DNA of 64,000 nucleotides from Woeseia sp. (GCA_021773015.1 JAJFKW010000001.1:2463305-2527304); one strand, 5' to 3'; shown: positions 35,078-44,985, counted from the first letter of the stretch. Made by a program: numbers and translations. The notes: generated by a model not told the origin, from the letters alone.

Positions 35078-35390
35078 TGTGACCGCCTCCTTCCTGAGTC
35101 GGTTGAGTTTCCAGTTCCTTCTGGTGTGCGGAAAGCAACGCTCTAAGCGTTTCCGTATCGATCTTGCCTTCGGCATAACGAGCGCGCAGTGTGCGTTCGA
35201 ATTCCGAGACAATCTCCTGGCTATCTAGCACTTTGATTTTTTCAATCAGTCGATCCAGGCGCAAACGCACCGTTGGATAGCTGATGCCGTAGGCCTTTGC
35301 CAGATCTTTGAGCGAGCCGGAGGCCAAGACGAATCGTTTGACGAAGGACACATCCTCCTCCGAAAGCTTTTCAAACCACGATGTCACCAA
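35064..35390 (-). CDS. DUF2089-like HTH regulator
   Basis: 108 residues. HTH region LKDLAKAYGISYPTVRLRLDRLIEKIKVLD fits the DUF2089 family, whose members combine a short HTH with a helical tail and usually sit just upstream of a membrane-protein gene in the same transcript. Here it overlaps the downstream exported membrane protein, implying coupling and likely autoregulation. Confidence 0.75.
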   Translation of the reverse strand: MVTSWFEKLSEEDVSFVKRFVLASGSLKDLAKAYGISYPTVRLRLDRLIEKIKVLDSQEIVSEFERTLRARYAEGKIDTETLRALLSAHQKELETQPTQEGGGHNENP

Positions 35391-35400
35391 AGGGCTCCAA

Positions 35401-35460
35401 TATCAATATTATGAATATATACCTTAATTATATTGATAATAATATTAAGGTCAAGGTGAA
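35401..35460. promoter_or_regulatory. AT-rich promoter with inverted repeats
   Basis: The ~50 bp ahead of the DUF2089-like gene are nearly all A/T. They contain tatcaatattat and its near-inverse ataataatattaagg/tattgata, giving overlapping inverted repeats centred near 35425. This is a plausible operator for the adjacent regulator. Confidence 0.45.
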
Positions 35461-35767
35461 TTTTACTTAAGTCTGGAGATTGGAGGGCTTAAGGAAATGT
35501 GGCGGCCCACTCAATCAAACAAGCACACAGGAAACAGCTGCGGATCAACTCAAACGCGCCCAGATCAGCTCGATCTCAATCGCGATCAAAGTTTCTTTCT
35601 ATCGATGGTGGGGTTAATGCTCGCAACGCGGATTTTCAGTGAATAGGTTCTGCGATCCACCGTGACCCCAGATAAGCCAAAAACAGGCGATCCCTCAGAT
35701 TTGTGATCCGGTAGATGTTCTTGAATGGCCGTTGGTGGTCATGGATTAGGCATTAATCCAGGCACAT
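35461..35767. other. Intergenic with tRNA-Phe scar
   Basis: acgcggattttcagt at 35626-35640 matches the tRNA-Phe antisense anticodon stem. The following gaataggttctgcgatccac tract aligns with 32287 and 45828, and cagatttgtgatccggtaga (35697) with cagatttgcgacccgctaga (45894). No gene. Confidence 0.55.
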
Positions 35768-37075
35768 TCAAAATAGCAGAACGATGGTGGTGCCACCCTC
35801 GTCACTTTCGAGCACTATTTCTCCATGATGCGCGGTCATAATTTGCCGGCAGAGGCTGAGTCCGATTCCACTGCCCTCGCGCTTGGTCGTAAAAAAGGGT
35901 ATGAATACCTGGTCTATGGCGTCATCCGCTATACCCGGTCCATTGTCCCGGATCCTTATTAGTACGCGTCCCAAATCCAATTTGCCGCTAAGCCGCAATG
36001 CCGGTGATACTGAATCCTTTGTAGCGTCTGCAGCATTCTTGACGAGGTTAACCAACACTTGATCCAGCAACTGTTGATCGGCTTGGATCTCAAGCGACTC
36101 GGGAACGACGCTAATTTCCACGTCGACACCTTCCAACTCATTACTCATCAATGAAACGACACTATTCAATGCTACCGACACTCTGATCGTTTCCGGATCC
36201 GGCTGCGGTACTTTCAGCAACTCTCGATACCGCGACACGAAATTCATCAGTCCTTCACTGCGGCGCGCGATCGTCGTAACCGCTTCGCGTATCTCATCCG
36301 TTGCGTCGGTCTCATTCGATATTGTGGCTGCAGTCTGCGCGAGTGACGCCACAGGCGTCAGTGTGTTCACGATTTCGTGGGTCAACACTCTTATTAAATT
36401 ACGCCAGGCACTTGATTCACGGGCCGTTAATTCACCGGATAGATTCTCGATCGAGTACAGCCGTTCGGTTTCGCCAGCGATTCGAATTTCGGACACCGAT
36501 ACCCGTAATTCGGCCGGCACATCGCGCAGCCTGGTTTGCAACAATTGCTGGCTGCCGGGTTCGATACTCTGCATGAGCCCCGGTAATTGTGGATCAAGTT
36601 TTGCAAGTTGGTCAAAATGACAAAGTCCGGACAGTCCGGTAAGTCGACGCGCAGGATTGTTAACAAGGCTCAGCGTCCCATCCGATTTTGCAGCAATAAA
36701 CGGCACCGGCACATGCTTGACCACAGTCTCCAAGTAGACGGCCTGAATTTCCCTTTCGGCGCTCGCCTCCCGAAATTTTCCGAGTATGCGGTTGAAGGCT
36801 TCTTTTAGTTCGGCATCAACATCATCCTCGACAAATCGACGCGTGAAATCCTCATAGTTAATTGCTGCAAAAAAGTCTTCAAGCGTATCAACGTGAGACT
36901 CGACACAATGGAGCAAGCCGATTACCTGCAGCACTACAACGATCGCAATGGCGACGGGAACCGCGACAAAATCGGTTGCGACCAGTGACCAGGCAAAGAA
37001 GCATATACTCCCCACCAGCAGCATGATTTGGATAACTACCAGTGCACGAAAACGGGCGCGGAACTGCTGCTTCAC
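35768..37075 (-). CDS. NtrY-type sensor histidine kinase
   Basis: 435 residues: two N-terminal membrane segments (~12-60), a HAMP-like region, a PAS domain (~110-200: VVKHVPVPFIAAKSDGTLSLVNNPARRL), DHp with His in RVLTHEIVNTLTPVASLAQTA (the HEI-N-TL-P form of NtrY-like kinases), and HATPase with NLVKNAADAT, DNGPGI, FFTTKREGSGIGLSLCRQI. It overlaps the response regulator gene 37072 (ATGA-type 4-base overlap). Divergent from the ABC export operon, which it probably controls. Confidence 0.93.
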   Translation of the reverse strand: MKQQFRARFRALVVIQIMLLVGSICFFAWSLVATDFVAVPVAIAIVVVLQVIGLLHCVESHVDTLEDFFAAINYEDFTRRFVEDDVDAELKEAFNRILGKFREASAEREIQAVYLETVVKHVPVPFIAAKSDGTLSLVNNPARRLTGLSGLCHFDQLAKLDPQLPGLMQSIEPGSQQLLQTRLRDVPAELRVSVSEIRIAGETERLYSIENLSGELTARESSAWRNLIRVLTHEIVNTLTPVASLAQTAATISNETDATDEIREAVTTIARRSEGLMNFVSRYRELLKVPQPDPETIRVSVALNSVVSLMSNELEGVDVEISVVPESLEIQADQQLLDQVLVNLVKNAADATKDSVSPALRLSGKLDLGRVLIRIRDNGPGIADDAIDQVFIPFFTTKREGSGIGLSLCRQIMTAHHGEIVLESDEGGTTIVLLF

Positions 37076-37644
37076 AATTCGTACTTCTCAATGCGCCGGT
37101 ACAGAGCGGCGCGGGTAATGCCGAGCGCTTTTGCCGCACGAGAAATGTTCCCATGCGATTCATCGAGCGCGATCGAAATTATTTTTCGCTCATTGGCCTC
37201 CAGGTTCAGCGAGTCCGCCTTTGCCGCATCACTCTCTTGATTGACCGCCGTGCGCGTCCGTCGTAACTCGGCCGCAACACTAAGCGTGGCAACCAGTTTC
37301 TCGTTTTGCCAGGGCTTCAAAACAAAATCAGATGCACCTTCGCGCATCGCCTGAACCGCTGTGTTCAGCGCGCCGAAGGCGGTCATCAAAATCACCACGG
37401 CATCAGAGTCCCGACTTTTGATCTGCTGCATGCAGTTGAGACCTTCAACACCACTGTGCTGGCCGATCGCGAAATTCATATCGATAAGAAAAACGTCGAT
37501 TTGCTGTTCAATCATCAGGCCTGGGATATCGCCGGGATCTGTCGTTGTCAGCACCGCCCCGAAAAACTGCCGCAACAGGAGGCGAGCCGCTGTCAGAACA
37601 TCGGCATCATCGTCGACGACGAGAATGGTGGCGCGGGACTGCAT
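37072..37644 (-). CDS. REC-Fis response regulator (RegA/PrrA-like, no AAA+ domain)
   Basis: 190 residues from ATG 37644 (MQSRATILVVDDD). Receiver domain: acidic DDD, phospho-Asp in VFLIDMNFAIG, Thr in LMTAFGA, Lys in LKPWQN. The C-terminal Fis-type HTH (EANERKIISIALDESHGNISRAAKALGITRAALYRRI) follows directly, with no sigma54 AAA+ module. This is unlike NtrC and like RegA/PrrA. It therefore should act without sigma54. Likely activates the divergent ABC export genes. Confidence 0.92.
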   Translation of the reverse strand: MQSRATILVVDDDADVLTAARLLLRQFFGAVLTTTDPGDIPGLMIEQQIDVFLIDMNFAIGQHSGVEGLNCMQQIKSRDSDAVVILMTAFGALNTAVQAMREGASDFVLKPWQNEKLVATLSVAAELRRTRTAVNQESDAAKADSLNLEANERKIISIALDESHGNISRAAKALGITRAALYRRIEKYEL

Positions 37645-37781
37645 AGCGAAAGGGTAGTCGCCAAAGTGTCCGAAATCGATCACTTTTACACACCTGCAGA
37701 CAGTCGAAATCAATCGATTTTCCGCAACTCATTGTTTTTATAGGTTAAACCAATGTGGTAGTGAGATTGATCTAATAAGTA

Positions 37782-39068
37782 ATGAAATCGCAAAGCCAAC
37801 AATCGAATGCGGGCGGCATGGATCGCCGCATAGAGCACAAGTCCAGGAAGCCCAAAATCATTGGTGGCGCCGTTGTGGCCGGTGTCGTGGTGCTTGCCCT
37901 GATCTACTCAACGCTGCACACCGGAACGTCTTTTACCCTCGACGGCCAGCGTATCCGAACGGCAGAAGTATCGGTCGGCATGTACGAAGATTTCATTCCG
38001 CTGCGTGCGGCAGTCGAGCCCGAGCGAACGGTGTACCTCGATGCGATTGAAGGCGGAAGGGTCGAGGCTATTCTCGTAGAAGAGGGATCGTTTGTCGAAG
38101 AAGGTCAACAATTGATCGAGCTGTCGAACACGTCATTGCAACTTGATGTGATTGCGCGTGAAGCGGAGGTCAGTGAACAACTCAACAACCTTCGCAACAC
38201 GCAACTTGCGATTGAACAAAACCGGCTGAAACTCAAAAGTGACTTAATCGAGATTGATTACGCGATTACGCGACTGTCACGTTTGGTTGGACGTTACGAG
38301 AAACTCGAGGGCAAACAGTTCATTTCGATCAACGAATACGAAGACGCCGTCGACGAGTTGCAGTACAACCAAAATCGTCGCCAGGTTACGCGGGAAAGCC
38401 AGGACCAGGACGAAAAGATCCGCCTAGCGCAGATCGAGCAACTCAACAGCTCTGTTCTGCATCTCGAAAAAAACCTGACACTTGCCCGTGGCAATCTCGA
38501 CAACTTGCTGATTCGTGCACCTCGATCCGGACAACTCACATCCATGAATGCCGAGATTGGCGAGTCGAAAGCCCGTGGAGAGCGGCTGGGCCAGGTTGAC
38601 GATGTCGACCGTTTCAAGGCCGTAGCGCTGGTCAATGAGTTTTATCTGAACCGAGTGCGCGTTGGCCAGCAGGCATTGCTGGAGTTCAACGGACGCGATT
38701 ACCGATTGGAAGTCGGCAAAATCTATCCCGAAGTCCAGGCATCACAGTTTGAAGTCGACTTTCGCTTTATGAGTGGTGCGCCACCAGATATTCGCCGTGG
38801 CCAAACTTTGCAAATGCGGCTGGTGCTCGGTGACACAGCCGAGCGGGCAACGCTTTTGCCTAATGGTCCATTTTTCAATGATACGGGCGGCTCATGGGTC
38901 TTTGTCCTCGATCCAGACGGAAAAGTTGCTACTCGGCGTCCGGTACAGCTTGGCCGACGCAACCCAAGCATGATTGAAGTGGAGTCCGGCCTCGTGCCTG
39001 GCGACCAGGTAATTATTTCTTCTTACGCGAACTTTATTGAGGTCGATCGGCTTTTGATCGACCAATAG
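37782..39068 (+). CDS. Periplasmic adaptor (HlyD/MacA-like) of ABC exporter
   Basis: 428 residues. One membrane anchor (IIGGAVVAGVVVLALIYS, ~26-43). Biotinyl-lipoyl half-motif EGGRVEAILVEEGSFVEEGQQLIELS (~90-115), a long alpha-hairpin coiled coil (~115-250) and second lipoyl half (LLIRAPRSGQLTSMNAEIGE), then a beta-barrel domain ending LVPGDQVIISSYANF. Bridges inner-membrane transporter and outer membrane. First gene of a three-gene operon (adaptor, ATPase, permease). Confidence 0.9.
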   Translation: MKSQSQQSNAGGMDRRIEHKSRKPKIIGGAVVAGVVVLALIYSTLHTGTSFTLDGQRIRTAEVSVGMYEDFIPLRAAVEPERTVYLDAIEGGRVEAILVEEGSFVEEGQQLIELSNTSLQLDVIAREAEVSEQLNNLRNTQLAIEQNRLKLKSDLIEIDYAITRLSRLVGRYEKLEGKQFISINEYEDAVDELQYNQNRRQVTRESQDQDEKIRLAQIEQLNSSVLHLEKNLTLARGNLDNLLIRAPRSGQLTSMNAEIGESKARGERLGQVDDVDRFKAVALVNEFYLNRVRVGQQALLEFNGRDYRLEVGKIYPEVQASQFEVDFRFMSGAPPDIRRGQTLQMRLVLGDTAERATLLPNGPFFNDTGGSWVFVLDPDGKVATRRPVQLGRRNPSMIEVESGLVPGDQVIISSYANFIEVDRLLIDQ

Positions 39069-39094
39069 CGTTATTTAATCAGGAGTGGAACAAA

Positions 39095-39802
39095 ATGATT
39101 GAGATGCATGGCCTTACCAAGGCGTATCGGACCAGTGACATCGAAACAACGGCTCTGGATAACATCAACCTCGAGGTAAACGCCGGAGAGTTTATCGCCA
39201 TCATGGGTCCGTCGGGTTGCGGTAAATCCACGCTCCTGAACATCGTGGGCATGCTGGATTCGCCAGACTCCGGGAGATATTCGTTTTTCGGCGATGACGT
39301 TGCCGGCTACAACGAAAGCAAGCTGGCCAACATTCGAAAACAAAACATCGGATTTATTTTCCAAAGCTTTAACCTGGTCGATGAACTGACTGTGGCGGAA
39401 AACGTCATGTTGCCACTCCTCTATCAAAAGGTACCTGGTGCAGAACGTGAACAAAGAGTGCAAGCGGTAATGGAACGCGTCGGCATTGCGCACCGTGCCG
39501 GTCATCGTCCGCAACAGCTGTCCGGCGGTCAGCAACAACGCGTCGCTGTTGCGCGCGCGGTCGTTAACAACCCGAAACTAATTCTCGCGGACGAGCCGAC
39601 CGGTAATCTCGATACAACCAACGGTGAGGAGGTGCTTGAACTCTTAAATCAACTCAACAGAGACGGCACAACGATCGTGATGGTGACGCATGATCCAGGG
39701 CACGCTGATCATGCGGGTCGCGTCGTTAACATGCTTGACGGCCGAGTGTTATCAGAAAACGTCGTTGGCCTGAATCAGGCGAGCGAGGCACGTCATGCTT
39801 AG
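39095..39802 (+). CDS. ABC transporter ATP-binding protein (MacB/LolD type)
   Basis: 235 residues. Walker [15 protein letters not shown]-loop FIFQSFNLV, signature [15 protein letters not shown], Walker [14 protein letters not shown]-loop VMVTHDP. This is the lipoprotein/MacB (LolD-like) subgroup of exporters. It powers the permease encoded next, whose start overlaps by 8 bases (39795-39802). Confidence 0.95.
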   Translation: MIEMHGLTKAYRTSDIETTALDNINLEVNAGEFIAIMGPSGCGKSTLLNIVGMLDSPDSGRYSFFGDDVAGYNESKLANIRKQNIGFIFQSFNLVDELTVAENVMLPLLYQKVPGAEREQRVQAVMERVGIAHRAGHRPQQLSGGQQQRVAVARAVVNNPKLILADEPTGNLDTTNGEEVLELLNQLNRDGTTIVMVTHDPGHADHAGRVVNMLDGRVLSENVVGLNQASEARHA

Positions 39803-42233
39803 TAATTATTTGAAGATTGCCTGGCGGAACATAATTGGCAATCCACTATTTAGCGCCATCAACATTATCGGCCTTTCCATCGGACTGGCGTGCTGCATCA
39901 TGATCACGATGTTTGTCCGTTATGAAGTGTCCTACGATAAGCACTGGGATAACGCCGATCGAATTTATCGAGTCACTCGAGATTTCCTGGGCAACGATCT
40001 GCAGCTTGCAGCAGTCGCTCCGCCAATTGCTCCGCTGATGAAACAGGATTTCGCCGAGGTAGAGGACATCACGAGAATTCTTTCGCCAGGCGGTATCACC
40101 TTGTCGCGGGATGACATCCGTATTCGCGAAGAGCGGCTGGTAATCGCCGACTCGAACGTATTCGAGTTCTTCAATCTCGAATTTGTCGACGGCGATCCGG
40201 AAACCGCGCTCGCACGCCCAACGGACATCGTCATGTCAGAACGGGCGGTGGCGCGTTACTTCGGCGATGAAGACCCGATCGGCCAGACGCTGAACCTGAT
40301 GGATCAGGCGGATGTCACCGTAACCGCAATCATCAAAGACTTGCCGGACAATACACATATGGAATTTGAGATCGTCGGCTCGATCGCCGCAATTCCGTTA
40401 ATGATGGGTCCAGACGAACTGGAAAGCTGGGGAAGTAACAATTACTACACTTACGCCCGGCTGCCGGAGGGATTTGATCCGGCGGATCTCGAGGCAAAGT
40501 TTCTTGATTTCCTGATCAGACACTGGAACGAAGACGCCGAAAGCAGCTCGTTTCTCTCGCTCCAGCCGCTGACCGAGATTCACCTTACCTCGGATCGCGA
40601 CGGTGAGTGGCGCACGAATGGCAGTATTACGACTGTTTACACGTTTTCTGCCGTTGCCCTTTTCGTATTGCTGATCGCGTGTGTCAACTTCATGAACCTG
40701 ACGACTGCTCGATCGACGCAACGTGCACGGGAAGTTGGAATTCGCAAGGTTGTCGGAGCTCATCGAAATCAGCTAATCACGCAATTTATGGGCGAATCGA
40801 TTTTGCTAACGGCGATTGCAATGTTGCTTGCCGTGGTCATTGTTGAACTCTCGATGACAGGATTTTCAAACTACCTGGAAAAACCGCTTGAATTTTCCCT
40901 GGCAAATCCCGGTGCGATCGCGATGCTGATCGCCGGTGTGATAATCGTTGGGCTGTTTGCTGGGAGCTATCCGGCACTCTACCTGTCAAAATTTAAGCCG
41001 GCCGAAGTCCTGAAAGGATCCGCATCCGGTTCCGGTTCTGCGTTGCTCAGAAAAGGACTGGTCGTCTTCCAGTTTGCCACGTCAATAGCGCTGATGATCG
41101 CGACCGGCGTAGTTATTGCGCAGATGAACTATGCGCGAAACGTAGATCTCGGTTTTGACAAATCCCGCAATCTCGTTACCAGTCTGCCGTATTTCGCCGA
41201 ACTTTGGGAACTCTATGAACCGATGAAGGCAGAGCTTGAAGCGCATCCCGACATTTTGTCCGCTGTCTATTCGTCACGTGTACCCAGCATGCAGAACAAC
41301 GATGGCTCAGGCTATATTGCCGAGGGCGAGCAGCTCGTGATGGAAAACTTCTTGGGCATAGCGAACATAAAAGTCGACTACCAGTGGTTTGATCATTACG
41401 ACGTCGACCTCATTGCCGGACGAGCATTTCGGCAGAATGAGATGCGGATCCCGGAACCCACTGAAGAAAACCCGGTTGTCAAAGCCGCAGCCATTTTAAA
41501 TGTATCGGCAGCCCGCCGCTTTGGCTGGTCGCCGGAGGAAGCTGTCGGAAAGGTCATTCGCTCACCACTCAACCGGGAACTCACGATGTCCGTTGACCGA
41601 GAAGTAGTTGGCGTAATCCCCGATATTCATTTCTCATCCCTCCACAATGAAATCAAGGCAACAATCTACGAGGAACCAAGCCCCAGCTACAGCCGACGTA
41701 TATCGGTGAAACTGGCAGCCGGCGACCATCAGGATGCAATCGCGCATTTTGAATCGGTGTGGAACAAGCTTGTGCCGGGCGAACCTGTGTTCTGGGAATT
41801 TCTTGATGATCGTTTCGATGCACTTTATCGATCAGAACAACGGCAGGCTCAAATATTTGCGGTGTTCTCTGCGCTTGCCATTTTTGTCGCGACACTGGGA
41901 CTTTTCGGTCTTGCATCGTTTACGACGGAGCGTCGCACTAAAGAAATCGGCATCCGTAAAGTCATGGGCGCATCCGTTAGGGACATCGTCTGGTTACTCA
42001 CGTCCGATTTCACAAAGCTGGTGTTACTCGCAAACGTAATTGCCTGGCCGGTTGCGTACTACTTCATGAGTCAGTGGCTGACCCGGTTCGTGTACAGGGC
42101 GCCGTTCGGCGAATGGGCGTGGTTATTTGTTGCAGCAGCATTTGCGGCATTGGCTGCAGCCTGGATGACTATTGCGTTGCAAGCCAGTCGTGCAGCGACG
42201 GCAAGACCAGTAATGGCATTAAGGTATGAGTAG
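39795..42233 (+). CDS. ABC transporter permease, two FtsX domains (MacB_PCD type)
   Basis: 812 residues: TM1 ~18-38, periplasmic core domain ~45-270, three TMs ~285-390 (FtsX domain 1), a second MacB-like TM+periplasmic repeat ~410-680, and three TMs ~690-800. The start LKIAWRNIIGNPLFSAINIIGLSIGLACCIM and DNADRIYRV are close to permeases abundant in Bacteroidota, hinting at lateral acquisition. Substrate (peptide, lipid or lipoprotein) unknown. Mechanotransmission-type exporter of the MacB class. Confidence 0.9.
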   Translation: MLSNYLKIAWRNIIGNPLFSAINIIGLSIGLACCIMITMFVRYEVSYDKHWDNADRIYRVTRDFLGNDLQLAAVAPPIAPLMKQDFAEVEDITRILSPGGITLSRDDIRIREERLVIADSNVFEFFNLEFVDGDPETALARPTDIVMSERAVARYFGDEDPIGQTLNLMDQADVTVTAIIKDLPDNTHMEFEIVGSIAAIPLMMGPDELESWGSNNYYTYARLPEGFDPADLEAKFLDFLIRHWNEDAESSSFLSLQPLTEIHLTSDRDGEWRTNGSITTVYTFSAVALFVLLIACVNFMNLTTARSTQRAREVGIRKVVGAHRNQLITQFMGESILLTAIAMLLAVVIVELSMTGFSNYLEKPLEFSLANPGAIAMLIAGVIIVGLFAGSYPALYLSKFKPAEVLKGSASGSGSALLRKGLVVFQFATSIALMIATGVVIAQMNYARNVDLGFDKSRNLVTSLPYFAELWELYEPMKAELEAHPDILSAVYSSRVPSMQNNDGSGYIAEGEQLVMENFLGIANIKVDYQWFDHYDVDLIAGRAFRQNEMRIPEPTEENPVVKAAAILNVSAARRFGWSPEEAVGKVIRSPLNRELTMSVDREVVGVIPDIHFSSLHNEIKATIYEEPSPSYSRRISVKLAAGDHQDAIAHFESVWNKLVPGEPVFWEFLDDRFDALYRSEQRQAQIFAVFSALAIFVATLGLFGLASFTTERRTKEIGIRKVMGASVRDIVWLLTSDFTKLVLLANVIAWPVAYYFMSQWLTRFVYRAPFGEWAWLFVAAAFAALAAAWMTIALQASRAATARPVMALRYE

Positions 42234-42911
42234 AATTTTGAATGACTAAATCGGCGGAGGCGCAAGTAGGGACAACGTACCAGGAAATGTAATTTGACTC
42301 ATAAGTTTGCCGGCTAGAAAACCATGAGATTGCCAAGTGAGCCTTCGCATTCCTGCCATTGCAAGGTAAAGCAATCAATGACGGATTGTTAATCAGGATA
42401 CCTCCACAGCGAGGATATGACGGAAAATACCTAGCATTCCGCCGCTGACTACTCCCAGTCGCCGCTCGAATCCCTGACACTCAGCAGAGGCGCGTTTCCC
42501 GCCACCCCAGCGGCCAGAGACAGCCTATTCTGTTGAAAAACTCTGTTTTGAAAAGCGCGACGATTTGATTCGCGATTTGAGTAGCATTGAGTACCGTAGT
42601 TAACAGGGGGTAGCAGAAGACCTGTGAAAATCCGGCCTGACGCAACTCAGAACGACACAATTGATCTGTGATTTGCGCACCAGGTGATCGAAAAATTCGT
42701 ATGAATTTTCTTGTTACCGAGAAACAGAGTTTTTCAACAGAATAGGCCAATACTTTCCGCTTGCGAGCATTTGCTTTGTTCCCGATACTTGTCGCTCGTG
42801 AACGGCTGGTATTGCGCGCCCAGCAGTCGTTCGAATTACTGTTTTCGCGCTACACTGGGGGACTGCAAATGACCCAAAGCAGCCGGTCAAAATAGAACAG
42901 GAAGTGTTCAA
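42234..42911. other. Intergenic containing a MITE-like element
   Basis: 678 bp with no credible gene apart from the inverted-repeat element at 42523-42747. Minus-strand ORFs here (42169, 42481) are chance translations of the element and flanks. Confidence 0.55.
42523..42747. mobile_element. MITE-like element with 26-bp terminal inverted repeats
   Basis: Perfect inverted repeats of 26 bp at 42523-42548 (gcctattctgttgaaaaact...) and 42722-42747 (complement) bound 225 bp with no transposase. Its size and ends suggest a non-autonomous relative of an IS with tcaacagaatagg termini. No clear target-site duplication. Confidence 0.75.
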
Positions 42912-43217
42912 ATGGAACTGGATCGCGAAGTCGTCAAGTCAAAATATCAGTCCACTCTTTTTCGCGCCAAGTTGGTATCTGCATTTTTTATCGTGATGCT
43001 TCTGCCGAATGTGCTTAATCGCTTTTTTGATTTTGAGGGCAAACTCGGTCTTGGCGATTGGGATCGTATATGGATGATGCTGGCTGGCCTAGTGGTTTTC
43101 GGTGTCTTTTACGGACTGCTCTATAAGTGCCCTCAATGTCGCAAATTCCCGGGTGGTGGGTGGAATAGATGTCACTGCAAGAGTTGTGGCGTCGAGCTTC
43201 GTGACGCCAGCGAATGA
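42912..43217 (+). CDS. Small membrane protein with zinc ribbon
   Basis: 101 residues. Two membrane segments (AKLVSAFFIVMLLPNVLNRFF and IWMMLAGLVVFGVFYGLL), then CPQCRKFPGGGWNRCHCKSCG, a four-Cys zinc-ribbon-like tail. First of four small plus-strand genes (to 45405). No family assigned. Confidence 0.7.
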   Translation: MELDREVVKSKYQSTLFRAKLVSAFFIVMLLPNVLNRFFDFEGKLGLGDWDRIWMMLAGLVVFGVFYGLLYKCPQCRKFPGGGWNRCHCKSCGVELRDASE

Positions 43218-43364
43218 CCGCGCTTCTCCCGAACGCAGTCGGTCCGATGTGGCCGCAAAGTTGATCTCACCTTTACTCCTGGAAGCGGCTGTTGGGGTAA
43301 TATTGGATAAAGGGTCCGCTGATGACCCGAAGCTGTCGGGCAACAAAGCGCCGCTTGAGACTAC

Positions 43365-44204
43365 ATGATCAATATTCGACTCGACAGACGAACAACTAAG
43401 GCTTGCATAGGAGTTGTGGCCTTCGTGGCATATGTTTTTGGGTTCGCGTTCATGTACTACATTTTTTTGCCGAACGGATTTCAGCACTCGACAATCGAAA
43501 ATGAGGCAGCGTACTCGAAGCTTGTCACAACTGTGGAACAGACATTGGCTGATGCTTTACTGGATGAGTATCGAGCAATTGAGTCTCTAAGCCACATTCT
43601 GGGCAGGGCCGAGGGATGGTCGCCACGTGCGAATGTGACGGGCACAGGCTCAAGAGAGTACCTGGTGACCCCAAATATCAATGCAGTGCAAATTCTTAGC
43701 GTTGTGAAGCTTCGAGTTAGTTTGCTTCGTGGGATGACATTAAAGAATGACCCAAATATTGATGCAGATACGTTTGTTGGTGTTTTCGTTCCTTATCGTC
43801 GCGCCATTGTCGGGGACTGCGAAGCCTTCGTAACGTCACCAGGGTTCCCGGGGGCATCCTCGGTCGGGAGTCGATCGTCCGGTTGGTACATTCAGTGTGA
43901 TTTTGAAGCACACGAATCGATCGACGCAAAGCTAAGAGAGAAAGAAGGGCAGTGGCAATGGGCGTACTATCTTGAACTTAGTGACCAGCAGGCAGCTGAA
44001 TTTCAAGGATTGGAAAACCCTAGCAAGGGAATGGCCAATGGCCTGTTTACTAGGATGTTGTATTTTAGTGCGGTTACAGCGACCACGCTTGGATATGGGG
44101 ATATCGTTCCGATTACGAATGCTGCGAGGTTGGCTGTCGCAGTTGAGAGCATGCTTGGTTTGATACTGATGGGGTCGATAGTCTTCTGGGTCACAAAGAG
44201 CTAA
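43365..44204 (+). CDS. K+-channel-like protein with large insert before the pore
   Basis: 279 residues. TM1 ~13-35, then ~190 residues of soluble domain, then pore helix and selectivity filter TTLGYGD (240-246) with a second TM (AVAVESMLGLILMGSIVFWV). Ordinary 2-TM K+ channels have ~30 residues between TM1 and the filter. The insert carries two Cys (GDCEAFVTS, YIQCDFEA). The filter motif argues for K+ selectivity; the insert is presumably extracytoplasmic and may gate or sense. Confidence 0.8.
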   Translation: MINIRLDRRTTKACIGVVAFVAYVFGFAFMYYIFLPNGFQHSTIENEAAYSKLVTTVEQTLADALLDEYRAIESLSHILGRAEGWSPRANVTGTGSREYLVTPNINAVQILSVVKLRVSLLRGMTLKNDPNIDADTFVGVFVPYRRAIVGDCEAFVTSPGFPGASSVGSRSSGWYIQCDFEAHESIDAKLREKEGQWQWAYYLELSDQQAAEFQGLENPSKGMANGLFTRMLYFSAVTATTLGYGDIVPITNAARLAVAVESMLGLILMGSIVFWVTKS

Positions 44205-44427
44205 TTTGTCTGCGTTGGCCCACAGTCAGCTTCTGGCCGAATGCAGACGACCAGGTGTTAAACTACTGACATGCTGCTGCTGACCCGAAGCGGACGTTGT
44301 AAGGGCCGATAAAATTGCCTTTCAGTCATTGATGAAAATCGTAAGGTATGGGTAATTGCGAAAATTTACAGCTTTGCTAAAGCGTATGTGCTTGATATGC
44401 AAGTCTTGAAAGTATTGAGGAACCTAA

Positions 44428-44829
44428 GTGTCGATTGAGCCTTTTATAAAGTGCAGTCATATCCAGAATTCAATAACCTTTTATACAGAAGTTCTTGATT
44501 TCACTGTGAGGACTCCGCCTAATCCTGATCCAACATCACATGACTCGAAACATGCGATTCTGGAAAGAGGCGGGGATGCAGTACACCTTTCATCTCACTC
44601 AGGTGACAGCGTGTTTGGAACTGTGATTTATGTTCGAGTTTCCAATGTGGATGAATTGTATGAGCAGTTTCTTAACAATGGCATGAAACCATTCGAATGG
44701 GGTAAGCCAACGAATCGTCGTACAGGTCCAGTCAATCAATCATGGAATATGAGAGAGTTCGGAGTTGAAGATCCTGATGGAAATACTATTGGCTTTGGTC
44801 AACAGCTCATCAAAGATAGCGAAACCTAG
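44428..44829 (+). CDS. VOC-superfamily (glyoxalase/bleomycin-resistance) protein
   Basis: 133 residues from GTG 44428. KCSHIQNSITFYTEVLDFTV is the beta-alpha start of a VOC domain. HAILERGGDAVHLSSH and MREFGVEDPDGNTIGFGQ are the second half with metal-site Glu/His candidates. Typical single-domain VOC dimer protein; ligand unknown (bleomycin-resistance relatives bind the drug; others are isomerases). Confidence 0.88.
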   Translation: MSIEPFIKCSHIQNSITFYTEVLDFTVRTPPNPDPTSHDSKHAILERGGDAVHLSSHSGDSVFGTVIYVRVSNVDELYEQFLNNGMKPFEWGKPTNRRTGPVNQSWNMREFGVEDPDGNTIGFGQQLIKDSET

Positions 44830-44985
44830 GTTCAATTTTTCTAAAAAGCTACCCCGCAACAGCGTTAAATCAGTTCGTTCTAGTCGAACGTTAGATGTCC
44901 GGTAATGGCCGAACCCTGCCGACCAGATGATGAGATACCGACAGACGGCTGCTGACCCAAAGACGACATTGAGGATTGCGTTCGG

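Noticed and set aside
34269-35212. Alternative long frames for the membrane protein
   Set aside because: They overlap the DUF2089-like regulator; ATG 35077 gives a clean signal peptide.
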